NCBI GenBank assembly: GCA_964651405.1
Contig: CAZYZB010000025.1
Coordinates: forward strand, 1-12,502
Reading direction: 5' to 3'
From: JAWBOD01 sp964651405
GTDB lineage: Archaea > Aenigmatarchaeota > Aenigmatarchaeia > Aenigmatarchaeales > Aenigmatarchaeaceae
DNA length: 12,502 nucleotides
A program made the translations under genes and the position numbers. Positions 7,112 through 12,502 of this stretch are shown here, piece after piece. The notes beneath the pieces are model-generated. The model was not told where the DNA came from and did no database searches. It saw only the letters and a program-made list of their open reading frames with translations. How positions within the stretch are numbered: the stretch's first letter is position 1; each line of letters opens with the position of its first letter.

Positions 7112-7831
7112 TTATTTTACAAACTTATGAAGTCCGGTCTTAGGTAATTTGTCTGTGTCGATCTCAACTATTTTTCTATTAACCTCAAAGGACACATTGA
7201 AAACTGGAACTCCACCAACGAATGCAATAGGCTTTCCATAATGAGCATGTCCATGAACTGCAAAGTTTGTTTTAGTTTTCACTAAAACTTTCTCAAATTT
7301 CTTAGAGCCCAAGCTACTGTATATTTTCGGGTTTTCACCAACAAGCGTCTTGTATGTAGGTGCATAATGAGATAAAAGAATTTTTATATCGACCTCAAGG
7401 TTTTGTAAAAGTTTTTCACATTTTTTTATTCTATCAAGGTAAGCCTTTCTTATGTCTGGAACATGAGTAGATTGCCACCAAGTTGGAAAGTCTAGAGAAC
7501 CTCTTGAGCCAACTATGCCTATGCTTTTATTTTTTATCTTTAATTCTATGCTCTCCTCATCAAGAAAGGTTATTCTCTTTCCACATATTTTCTTTATTTC
7601 ATCGATATCCTCGTCAAACTCATGATTTCCATAGATAGCGATTATCGGACAAGTCCATTTCTTAAGTTTAATAAAGTCTAGCAGTAAGCCATAATTTTCT
7701 GGAGTCCTATAGTCATACATATCTCCTGCTAAGAGAAATATGTCTGGTTCTTTTGCAGTTTTAATGATATCCAAAAATGGTTCCAAGTCCATTCCTAGAG
7801 TATCCAAGTCTGAAATAGCTGAAACTAGCAT
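7112..7831 (-). CDS. Calcineurin-like metallophosphoesterase
   Basis: A 239-residue phosphoesterase of the Icc-related archaeal type. Metal-binding motifs occur in order: SDLD (7-10), GDMYD (36-40), GNHE (68-71), SHYAP (154-158) and GHAH (194-197). The first motif is normally D-x-H; here the His is Asp (D8-x-D10), while the other ligands look intact. Cytosolic; no signal peptide or membrane span. The substrate cannot be read from the sequence; the family acts on phosphomonoesters, phosphodiesters and cyclic nucleotides. The ATG at 7831 has no GTGATT signal but lies about 26 nt from an AT-rich box at 7854-7863, consistent with a leaderless mRNA. Its stop is 45 nt before valS on the same strand. 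Confidence 0.85.
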   Translation of the reverse strand: MLVSAISDLDTLGMDLEPFLDIIKTAKEPDIFLLAGDMYDYRTPENYGLLLDFIKLKKWTCPIIAIYGNHEFDEDIDEIKKICGKRITFLDEESIELKIKNKSIGIVGSRGSLDFPTWWQSTHVPDIRKAYLDRIKKCEKLLQNLEVDIKILLSHYAPTYKTLVGENPKIYSSLGSKKFEKVLVKTKTNFAVHGHAHYGKPIAFVGGVPVFNVSFEVNRKIVEIDTDKLPKTGLHKFVK

Positions 7832-7865
7832 ATAAATTATGTCTCATAATTATAATTTAAATATT
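7831..7865. promoter_or_regulatory. Overlapping divergent promoters of phosphoesterase and tRNA-Ala
   Basis: For tRNA-Ala (start 7866) the box TATAAATTAT at 7831-7840 lies about 26-35 nt upstream. For the phosphoesterase (ATG at 7831) the AT-rich stretch ATTTAAAT near 7855-7862 lies about 24-31 nt upstream. The tRNA box therefore abuts the phosphoesterase start codon and vice versa, so the two transcripts share about 35 bp of control DNA. Confidence 0.45.
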
Positions 7866-7937
7866 GGGCTGGTGGCCTAACGGAAAGGCGCTACCTTCGC
7901 AAGGTAGAGATTCCGAGTTCAAATCTCGGCCAGTCCA
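7866..7937 (+). tRNA. tRNA-Ala(CGC)
   Basis: A 72-nt cloverleaf. Acceptor GGGCTGG (7866-7872) pairs with CCAGTCC (7930-7936); the third pair is G-U (7868/7934), the classic alanine identity element. The D stem is GCC/GGC, with GG in the loop. Anticodon stem CTACC/GGTAG encloses the loop TTCGCAA, anticodon CGC (7898-7900), reading GCG. Variable loop is 5 nt; T arm is CCGAG-TTCAAAT-CTCGG. Discriminator A at 7937. CCA is not encoded. No intron. Confidence 0.95.
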
Positions 7938-7943
7938 TTTTTT
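7938..7943 (+). terminator. Oligo-T terminator after tRNA-Ala
   Basis: Six T directly after the discriminator base, the usual type of intrinsic stop signal for archaeal RNA polymerase. It also lies in the 63-nt gap before the DUF5654 gene, in which no convincing TATA box is visible. Confidence 0.5.
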
Positions 7944-8000
7944 CTCTAGAATAAAAATCTTTAAGAATATGTTTTTACTAATAACTAACCCAGTGATTCT

Positions 8001-8315
8001 ATGGCAGAAAATAAACTGTTTGCAAAGGCTGCAGAACCTAAAGCTAATGAATGGAAAATTCAAAAAAGAAAAATGATTATTAATCACGAGGTTTCTAAAT
8101 TCACTAAAGCTTTTAGAGAGAATTTTGCTACGCTTATAATTTCTGCCTTAGGTTTGGTGGCTGCTTTAAGCTGGAATGACGCTATAAAAACAACCATAGA
8201 CACATTGTTTGCAACCACTGGCAATCTTATTTACAAGTTCTATGTTGCAATTATAGTTACTGTCATTTCTGTGGTAATAACTTATTTTATTTCTAAGCTA
8301 AAACCAAAATATTAA
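8001..8315 (+). CDS. DUF5654-family small membrane protein
   Basis: 104 residues. The N-terminal 40 are charged and probably cytoplasmic. A first hydrophobic segment (about 43-58) leads into ALSWNDAIK (55-63), the recognisable core of the archaeal DUF5654 family. A second membrane span covers about 80-98 (YVAIIVTVISVVITYFI), followed by a Lys-rich end. The family's function is unknown; it is small and widespread in archaea. Start: ATG at 8001 with AGTGATT (7992-7998) 2 nt upstream, the same spacing as at aRF1. It lies between two tRNA genes on the same strand. Confidence 0.8.
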   Translation: MAENKLFAKAAEPKANEWKIQKRKMIINHEVSKFTKAFRENFATLIISALGLVAALSWNDAIKTTIDTLFATTGNLIYKFYVAIIVTVISVVITYFISKLKPKY

Positions 8316-8320
8316 ATTCA

Positions 8321-8330
8321 TATTTAAAAG
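8321..8330 (+). promoter_or_regulatory. TATA box of tRNA-Ile
   Basis: TATTTAAAAG, 25-34 nt before the first base of tRNA-Ile (8355), with typical archaeal position and composition. Confidence 0.55.
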
Positions 8331-8354
8331 TATTGGAATAATATCTTATTTTAT

Positions 8355-8456
8355 GGGCGGGTAGCTTAGTCTGGTAGAGCGCTTGACTGATAATCAAGAG
8401 GTCGAGAGAAACCCTTTTTGGGTAAGGGTTCTCGAATCCGAATCTCTCCTCGCCCA
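8355..8456 (+). tRNA. tRNA-Ile(GAT), split by a T-arm intron
   Basis: Acceptor GGGCGGG (8355-8361) pairs with CTCGCCC (8449-8455, one G-U pair); discriminator A8456; no encoded CCA. The D arm is normal, with GG in the loop. Anticodon stem CTTGA/TCAAG encloses CTGATAA, anticodon GAT (8389-8391). The T-stem halves GAGAG (8404-8408) and CTCTC (8444-8448) are separated by 35 nt in place of the usual 7, so an intron of 28 nt is needed to give a 74-nt mature tRNA. With the intron placed at 8409-8436, the T loop becomes TCCGAAT. Archaeal tRNA-Ile normally carries t6A at A37, made by the KEOPS complex, whose Bud32 subunit is encoded at 11811. Confidence 0.9.
8409..8436 (+). other. Predicted 28-nt non-canonical tRNA intron (T stem/loop, about position 53/54)
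   Basis: The intron forms a hairpin: AACCC (8410-8414) pairs with GGGTT (8426-8430). Next, CGAG (8403-8406) pairs with CTCG (8431-8434), giving a 4-bp helix with a 3-nt bulge AGA (8407-8409) on one side and AAT (8435-8437) on the other. That is the 3-4-3 geometry of a bulge-helix-bulge, although the outer helix is weak (G8401-C8438 and G8400-C8439, with T8402 unpaired). Cutting between the second and third bulge bases restores GAGAG + TCCGAAT + CTCTC. The boundary is inferred and could shift by one base. Confidence 0.65.
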
Positions 8457-8479
8457 TTACCCATTTTTATGGTTAGTTC

Positions 8480-9265
8480 ATGAAAACCGAATTGCAAAAA
8501 GAGATATGCGAAATGTACAAATCCGGTGATTCTATTAGAACCATCAGTAGGAAGTATAGCATCCCTAGATCAACCGTTTATGACAACCTAAACATATCTG
8601 ATATTGTAAGAAGACATGCAAAAATAAATGGCCTTAAGGATAGAAGTCAGCTGACAATAGGAACGCTAGTAGGACTATGGGCTGGAGATGGATCAAGATA
8701 TGTAGATAAAAATGGAGCGTTTACTGTAAAAATATACCTAAGCAAAAACGATAGGAATCTAATAGAATTCATAAAATTCTTGTACGGAAAGCTCTTTGGA
8801 AAAGAACCGAAACTATATTCCAGCAATCGCAAAGGAAACAGCGCAACATTAAAAATTGACTCGAAATTTATCTATTACTTTTTCGATAAATACCTAAGCT
8901 ACGACCCTGAAGGTAGAAAGGTGTATACCATTAGTCTAAAGACAGGTATATGTGGGTATTCTAAAGGTTTTCTAAAAGGCTTTTTATTAGGACTAGTATT
9001 AAGTGATGGTTATTTGAAGGACTGCTTCTGCTTTGCTACAGTATCTAAAGGTTTAGCAGGGAATATTGTAGAGACTCTAAATGCCTTTAACTATAAGACT
9101 TATTGCTATTTATTCAATAATAGAAAGTTAATTGGAAATTGGAAACCTCTTTATAATATAAAGATAGAAAGAGGCAAGGTTGCTGATTTAAAAGTATTTC
9201 TAAATGATATTTTAAGAGATTTGAAAGTAGAAAAAAGCTTCTCTGAAATTAAATATGCTTCGTGA
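8480..9265 (+). CDS. Free-standing LAGLIDADG homing endonuclease with N-terminal HTH
   Basis: 261 residues. An N-terminal helix-turn-helix (about 5-38, core SIRTISRKYSIPRSTVYDNL) resembles those of transposases and resolvases. Two LAGLIDADG helices follow, TLVGLWAGDG (62-71) and LLGLVLSDG (169-177), each ending in the acidic residue expected of a catalytic site (D70, D176), so a monomeric, probably active, DNA endonuclease. No intein splice blocks and no host protein flank it. The ATG at 8480 lies 23 nt after the tRNA-Ile gene and has only a weak upstream signal (GGTTAG). Its TGA is 5 nt before the next start. It is probably a mobile gene lodged between the split tRNA and the radical SAM operon. 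A tRNA maturation role is less likely because splicing endonucleases are unrelated. Confidence 0.85.
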   Translation: MKTELQKEICEMYKSGDSIRTISRKYSIPRSTVYDNLNISDIVRRHAKINGLKDRSQLTIGTLVGLWAGDGSRYVDKNGAFTVKIYLSKNDRNLIEFIKFLYGKLFGKEPKLYSSNRKGNSATLKIDSKFIYYFFDKYLSYDPEGRKVYTISLKTGICGYSKGFLKGFLLGLVLSDGYLKDCFCFATVSKGLAGNIVETLNAFNYKTYCYLFNNRKLIGNWKPLYNIKIERGKVADLKVFLNDILRDLKVEKSFSEIKYAS

Positions 9266-9273
9266 TTTTTATG
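9262..9273 (+). promoter_or_regulatory. Ribosome-binding signal fused with a stop codon (endonuclease/radical SAM)
   Basis: GTGATT at 9262-9267 complements the archaeal 16S 3' end (AUCAC). It contains the endonuclease stop TGA (9263-9265) and ends 3 nt before ATG 9271. This decides the start and suggests translational coupling. Confidence 0.6.
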
Positions 9274-10365
9274 TTTAATCCTGAAAAAAGAGCTGAACTG
9301 GTAAGGTCTAAGATGATGAAGAATGGAAAATATCTAGTCACGAGGATAGGAGGAAGTGTTCAAGAAGCTGATCCAAATAAAATTCTTGACATGTATTTTA
9401 GATATAAGAATTACATAAGCGGTGATAACGAGTTTGAAAATGAGTGGCTAAAGGCTCCTTTTTCAGAAGTTTGGTCGACAAAATTTTTAGGGCTTGTAGA
9501 AAATTTCTGGTCAAGGCCTATAGATGAGATTAAAAAGCTAGAATATCAAAATCCACCTTATTCTGCTGCGCTTGCTTTTGGAAGAAAAGACCCGAGAGAC
9601 TATAACAAAGTTTTTGCAGTTCAATTAAGTGGATGTACTTATTCATGCAATTTCTGCTATGTACCACCAGAAATAAATTTAGCTAATCCAGCTTTTGGAA
9701 AGTTTTTCTCCCCAAAAGAAATATTGAATTATTTCTTATCTGCAAAATCCAGATCAAAGGAACCTATGAATGTAATAAGAATTACTGGTGGTGAACCAAC
9801 AATAATACCCGAAATAATAGTTGATATTTATAATGAAATTGAGAAAAGAGACTTGAAGATTTACATCTGGATTGATACGAATCTTTCTATGACAAAGTAT
9901 TTAGAAAATATAGAAAGTGATTTGAAGAACATAATGAAAAAGAGAAATGTTGGAGTTGTTGGTTGCTTCAAAGGATTTTGCAAAGAAGATTTTTCTATTT
10001 TAACAGGAGCTGAACCAAAGTTCTATGATAAACAATTTGAAGCAGCAAAGTTGTTTTTGGATTGGAAAACTGATTTTTATGTATATCTTCCAGCGCTAAT
10101 CTATAATGATGATGTTGAGAAAAAAGCCAAAGGATTCGTTCAGAGATTGCAAGAGCTTAACAAAAACTTGCCATTAAGGGTTGAGATGCTTATTATTAAG
10201 AACTATCCAGGAGCTGTAATAAACATAAGAGAAAAAGCAAATCAAGGAAGGCCTATGCCTACTATAGACCAAAAATTAGTTTTTGACTTGTGGTATAACA
10301 AACTTCTACCAAAGCTTTATTCTAAGGAAATGCTAAATAAGTTCTGCTGCGAGATTCCTCTGTGA
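9271..10365 (+). CDS. Radical SAM protein of unknown function
   Basis: 364 residues from the ATG at 9271. The cluster motif CTYSCNFC (Cys 122, 126, 129) binds a [4Fe-4S] cluster and S-adenosylmethionine; ITGGEPT (171-177) is the SAM-binding GGE motif. An N-terminal extension of about 115 residues precedes the barrel. A Cys pair at 359-360 and other Cys at 232 and 237 might hold a further cluster, but no ferredoxin-like CxxC set is visible. The closest functional label I can give is an uncharacterised archaeal radical SAM enzyme; the substrate is unknown. A GTG at 9262 is also in frame, but it is part of GTGATT, the ribosome-binding signal 3 nt before ATG 9271, and overlaps the upstream stop, so I take the ATG. 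The HD gene follows 5 nt after its stop. Confidence 0.85.
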   Translation: MFNPEKRAELVRSKMMKNGKYLVTRIGGSVQEADPNKILDMYFRYKNYISGDNEFENEWLKAPFSEVWSTKFLGLVENFWSRPIDEIKKLEYQNPPYSAALAFGRKDPRDYNKVFAVQLSGCTYSCNFCYVPPEINLANPAFGKFFSPKEILNYFLSAKSRSKEPMNVIRITGGEPTIIPEIIVDIYNEIEKRDLKIYIWIDTNLSMTKYLENIESDLKNIMKKRNVGVVGCFKGFCKEDFSILTGAEPKFYDKQFEAAKLFLDWKTDFYVYLPALIYNDDVEKKAKGFVQRLQELNKNLPLRVEMLIIKNYPGAVINIREKANQGRPMPTIDQKLVFDLWYNKLLPKLYSKEMLNKFCCEIPL

Positions 10366-10373
10366 TTCATATG
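10362..10373 (+). promoter_or_regulatory. Ribosome-binding signal fused with a stop codon (radical SAM/HD)
   Basis: GTGATT 10362-10367 carries the radical SAM stop TGA (10363-10365) and lies 3 nt before ATG 10371, the same layout as at 9262-9273. Confidence 0.6.
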
Positions 10374-10940
10374 AAAGAAAAAGACTTTATAGAGTTTGCA
10401 AAAATAATAGGAAAGTTAAAAAGAACTCCAAGAACCGGATGGAAAATGAGAGGAGTTAAAAACTCTGAAAGCATCGCCGACCACTCTTTCAGAACAGTTT
10501 TAATTGGAATGGTACTTGCTGACTTGGAAGGCCTTGATACAGAAAAGGTTATGAGGATGCTTCTTTTGCATGATATAGAAGAATCAATAACTGGTGATAT
10601 TACAACATTGGTCAAGGAAAAAATGGATAAAGAAGAGTTAAATAATAAGCAAAGAGAAGCTGTTAAAAAAGCTCTCTCACTTTTACCAAAGGATTTGAGA
10701 AGCAATTATCTTTTATTATGGAACGAAATGGAAGAAGAAAAAACTGTAGAGGCAAAATTCTGTAAAGATATTGACAAACTTGAAATGATGATACAACTGG
10801 TTGATTACGAAGATGAGGATGAAGCAAATAAAAAAAAGCTAAAGGAATTCTGGTCGAGAGAAGATATCAACACGCCTAAAAGAATCGAAACTCTTGTAAA
10901 GATTTATGAAGAACTGAAAAAAGAGAGGAATGTTAAATGA
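10371..10940 (+). CDS. HD-domain phosphohydrolase, YfbR/HDDC2-like
   Basis: 189 residues from ATG 10371. HD-superfamily metal ligands are in order: the His in ESIADHSFR (H38), LLLHDIEE (His-Asp 67-68), and the distal Asp in KDIDKLEMM (about D135). The arrangement and the SIADHSFR sequence fit the YfbR/HDDC2 family, whose studied members remove the 5' phosphate from deoxynucleoside monophosphates. A role in nucleotide pool clean-up is therefore a family-based inference. The GTG at 10362 is in frame but is the ribosome-binding signal itself (GTGATT 10362-10367, 3 nt before the ATG, containing the upstream TGA). The stop overlaps the transporter start by ATGA. It belongs to the same operon as the radical SAM gene. 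Confidence 0.82.
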   Translation: MKEKDFIEFAKIIGKLKRTPRTGWKMRGVKNSESIADHSFRTVLIGMVLADLEGLDTEKVMRMLLLHDIEESITGDITTLVKEKMDKEELNNKQREAVKKALSLLPKDLRSNYLLLWNEMEEEKTVEAKFCKDIDKLEMMIQLVDYEDEDEANKKKLKEFWSREDINTPKRIETLVKIYEELKKERNVK

Positions 10941-11806
10941 AATTATCAGGAGAGTTTCTTGCAACGTTATCTGCAATATTTATTGGGTTATCAGTCCCCG
11001 TAGCAGTTCTAGCTTCTAGAGAGATTGGTGTGTTTCAAGTAACCACTTATTCATCTCTGATTTCAGTCATTTTTCTAATAGCGATAAGCATAGTTGCAAA
11101 GGAGAAGATTCAGTTTAAGAAGTCTTTAACAAAGCATCTTAAAGATTCGATGTCAATCGTAATAGCTAGGCCTGTAATAGGAAGTTTATTACTTGTCTAT
11201 GGTTTTAGCTTAACCACAGCGATTCGCTCTTCTTTCTTGATGCGTTTAGAACCAGTATTTGTAACTATAATAAGCTATGTCTTTCTAAAAGATAAAATAA
11301 ATTTTAAACAAATTTCCTTGATTCTTTTAATGGTTTTTGGAGCCTTTCTGTTGTCCACGAGTGGCAATATCGAGTCGATTAGTCAGATGCAGATTGGGGA
11401 TTTATTTGTGATACTCTCTCTATTGTTCTTTTCTTATGCGTATGTCCCAGCAAAAAGGATTGGAAAAGAAATAGGCCCTATGACCATAACGATTGTAAAT
11501 AATCTTATTGGTGGTTTTATATTATTTTTGATTATGCTATTTTTACCGATTAATCCATTCCCAATAAATTCTACTAATGCATGGTTGATATTAAGCTACG
11601 TATTGTCATTCTCGGTGGTTGGCTTATATCTGTACTTTGCTGCTTTGAGAAAAGCTAAACCCTGGATAGTTAGCTCTTTATTATCATTGTCAGCTGTTGT
11701 TGGAGCAACCATAGGCTATATGTGGCTAGGTGAATCCATAGACGCAATTCAAATAATAGGAGCATTTATAATTTTAGCTTCTTCTTATCTAATATCAAAA
11801 AAATGA
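10937..11806 (+). CDS. EamA-type DMT-superfamily transporter
   Basis: 289 residues with about ten hydrophobic membrane segments arranged as two EamA repeats (about 7-140 and 154-287). Each repeat ends in the typical motif: RLEPVFVTIISYVFLKDKI (103-121) and SAVVGATIGYMWLGESI (252-268). DMT proteins of this kind move small metabolites such as amino acids or nucleotide-related compounds across the cytoplasmic membrane; the substrate cannot be assigned. The start ATG overlaps the HD stop (ATGA at 10937-10940), with GAGAGGAA upstream, so translation is probably coupled. Confidence 0.85.
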   Translation: MKLSGEFLATLSAIFIGLSVPVAVLASREIGVFQVTTYSSLISVIFLIAISIVAKEKIQFKKSLTKHLKDSMSIVIARPVIGSLLLVYGFSLTTAIRSSFLMRLEPVFVTIISYVFLKDKINFKQISLILLMVFGAFLLSTSGNIESISQMQIGDLFVILSLLFFSYAYVPAKRIGKEIGPMTITIVNNLIGGFILFLIMLFLPINPFPINSTNAWLILSYVLSFSVVGLYLYFAALRKAKPWIVSSLLSLSAVVGATIGYMWLGESIDAIQIIGAFIILASSYLISKK

Positions 11807-11810
11807 TTCC

Positions 11811-12422
11811 ATGAAAATAATAAAACGCGGAGCTGAAGCTGTTCTATATTTAGAAAATAATCAACTTGTAAAGGAAAGAATTAAGAAGAATTATAGGCTG
11901 AAAGAAATTGATGAGAAGCTGAGAAAACTAAGAACTAGAAAAGAAGCAAAGCTCTTGAACGAAGCAAAACGTGTAGGCGTAGAGACACCGAAGATATTTT
12001 CAATCGATGAGAAAGGCTTCAAAATTGTAATGGAACTTATTGAAGGAAGGAGATTGAAAGAATTTTTAAACGAGACAGACGACAAAAATAGAAAGAAAGA
12101 AGCTGAAGAAATAGGGAAAGCTGTCGGTCTCTTGCACAAGAATGGCATCGTCCATGGCGATCTGACTACAAGTAACATGATTCTAAAGGACAATAAAATA
12201 TTCTTCATAGATTTTGGCTTGGGCGATTTCTCAAACAGAATAGAAGATTTAGCAACTGATTTGTCTGTCCTAAAGGAGGCCTTCAAATCAACTCACTTCA
12301 AGTATTTGGATATATTATGGGAAGGTTTTATAAAAGGTTATAAACTAACAAATGATAAGTTTAATAAAGTTTTAGATACCTTAAATGATATAGAAAAAAG
12401 AGGAAGGTATGTTAAAAGATGA
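11811..12422 (+). CDS. bud32: Bud32 kinase/ATPase of the KEOPS complex
   Basis: A 203-residue small atypical kinase. Motifs: RGAEAVLY (6-13), the ATP-site Lys in VKERIKK (K21), MELIEG (74-79), HGDLTTSNMIL (115-125, catalytic Asp 117 and Asn 122), FIDFGLG (132-138, metal-binding Asp 134) and the C-terminal RGRYVKR typical of Bud32. In archaea Bud32 works with Kae1, Cgi121 and Pcc1 to add the threonylcarbamoyl group to A37 of tRNAs that read ANN codons, including tRNA-Ile (family knowledge). Kae1, often adjacent or fused in archaea, is not in this window and is not fused here. The start ATG has TGATT (11804-11808) 2 nt upstream, which includes the transporter's stop. The stop overlaps the next start by ATGA. 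Confidence 0.93.
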   Translation: MKIIKRGAEAVLYLENNQLVKERIKKNYRLKEIDEKLRKLRTRKEAKLLNEAKRVGVETPKIFSIDEKGFKIVMELIEGRRLKEFLNETDDKNRKKEAEEIGKAVGLLHKNGIVHGDLTTSNMILKDNKIFFIDFGLGDFSNRIEDLATDLSVLKEAFKSTHFKYLDILWEGFIKGYKLTNDKFNKVLDTLNDIEKRGRYVKR

Positions 12423-12502
12423 CTGAAGAGCAGAAAACAGAAGAAAAGCATGAACATGTTGAACACAAAACTGAAGAACATCATAAAGAAGGAGCAAGTA
12501 TG
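12419..12502 (+). CDS. N-terminus of a Glu/Lys/His-rich protein, cut by the window end
   Basis: ATG at 12419 overlaps the bud32 stop (ATGA), with AGGAAGGT about 12 nt upstream. The 28 visible codons are open and extremely polar: Glu, Lys and His dominate (for example EEKHEHVEHKTEEHHKEG), so this is probably a disordered leader before a domain that lies outside. It is placed as the last visible gene of the operon. I do not recognise the family from this part. Confidence 0.6.
   Translation, partial: MTEEQKTEEKHEHVEHKTEEHHKEGASM

Noticed and set aside
7857..8087. Protein-coding frames on either strand across 7857-8087
   Set aside because: They run through the tRNA-Ala gene and are explained by it and by the start of the DUF5654 gene.
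8409..8436. Extra tRNA bases read as a long variable arm (Leu/Ser type)
   Set aside because: The variable region is normal (AGGTC) and the insertion lies between the T-stem halves; the anticodon is GAT.
8480..9265. LAGLIDADG gene as part of a tRNA intron or an intein
   Set aside because: It starts after the tRNA's discriminator base and is not flanked by host protein sequence or splice blocks, so it is free-standing.
9262..9270. GTG start for the radical SAM gene at 9262
   Set aside because: The GTG is part of the GTGATT ribosome-binding signal and overlaps the upstream stop; ATG 9271 has the right spacing. The same argument applies to GTG 10362 of the HD gene.

Overview
The window comes from an AT-rich archaeal genome. 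The evidence is an archaeal class-1 release factor (aRF1), a valyl-tRNA synthetase of the archaeal/eukaryotic sort, a Bud32 kinase of the KEOPS complex, a DUF5654 membrane protein, tRNA genes without encoded CCA, a tRNA with a bulge-helix-bulge-like intron outside the anticodon loop, and TATA-like boxes about 25-30 nt before gene starts. Small compact genes, a shortened aRF1 and a tail-fibre-like surface protein would fit a DPANN-type or other uncultivated lineage, but the sequence alone does not fix the phylum.

Layout. (1) 1-1673, + strand: 3' part of a repetitive fibre/adhesin gene with five NVGIGTT-type repeats and a cysteine-bearing C-terminal domain. (2) 1674-2078: not empty. It holds two related micro-ORFs (35 and 37 codons, signal-peptide-like, sharing LLIMSSSYITSAFLI) and, between them, a second copy of the last dozen codons of the aRF1 gene, which looks like a scar of integration or recombination at the aRF1 3' end. 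(3) 2079-7066, - strand: a valS-aRF1 operon with an 11-nt gap. The aRF1 gene is interrupted by a 500-codon intein placed exactly after the catalytic GGQ motif; the intein carries a LAGLIDADG endonuclease and an extra Xre-like helix-turn-helix. (4) 7112-7831, - strand: a metallophosphoesterase, divergent from tRNA-Ala(CGC). (5) 7866-8456, + strand: tRNA-Ala, a DUF5654 membrane protein, and tRNA-Ile(GAU) interrupted in its T arm by a predicted 28-nt intron. (6) 8480-12502, + strand: a free-standing LAGLIDADG endonuclease only 23 nt after the tRNA-Ile gene, then a tightly packed run of radical SAM protein, HD phosphohydrolase, EamA transporter, Bud32 and the start of a Glu/Lys/His-rich protein that runs off the window.

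Common thread. Most of the recognisable genes serve translation: charging (ValRS), decoding (tRNA-Ala, tRNA-Ile), tRNA modification (Bud32, required for t6A, which tRNA-Ile normally carries) and termination (aRF1). Two LAGLIDADG elements sit in or beside this core: the intein inside the release factor and the free-standing gene next to the split tRNA-Ile. Many starts share one ribosome-binding signal, GTGATT 2-4 nt before ATG; at three junctions the upstream gene's TGA stop lies inside that signal.

The observations I would follow first are the GGQ intein, the T-arm intron with its neighbouring homing endonuclease gene, and the duplicated micro-ORF/aRF1-tail unit.
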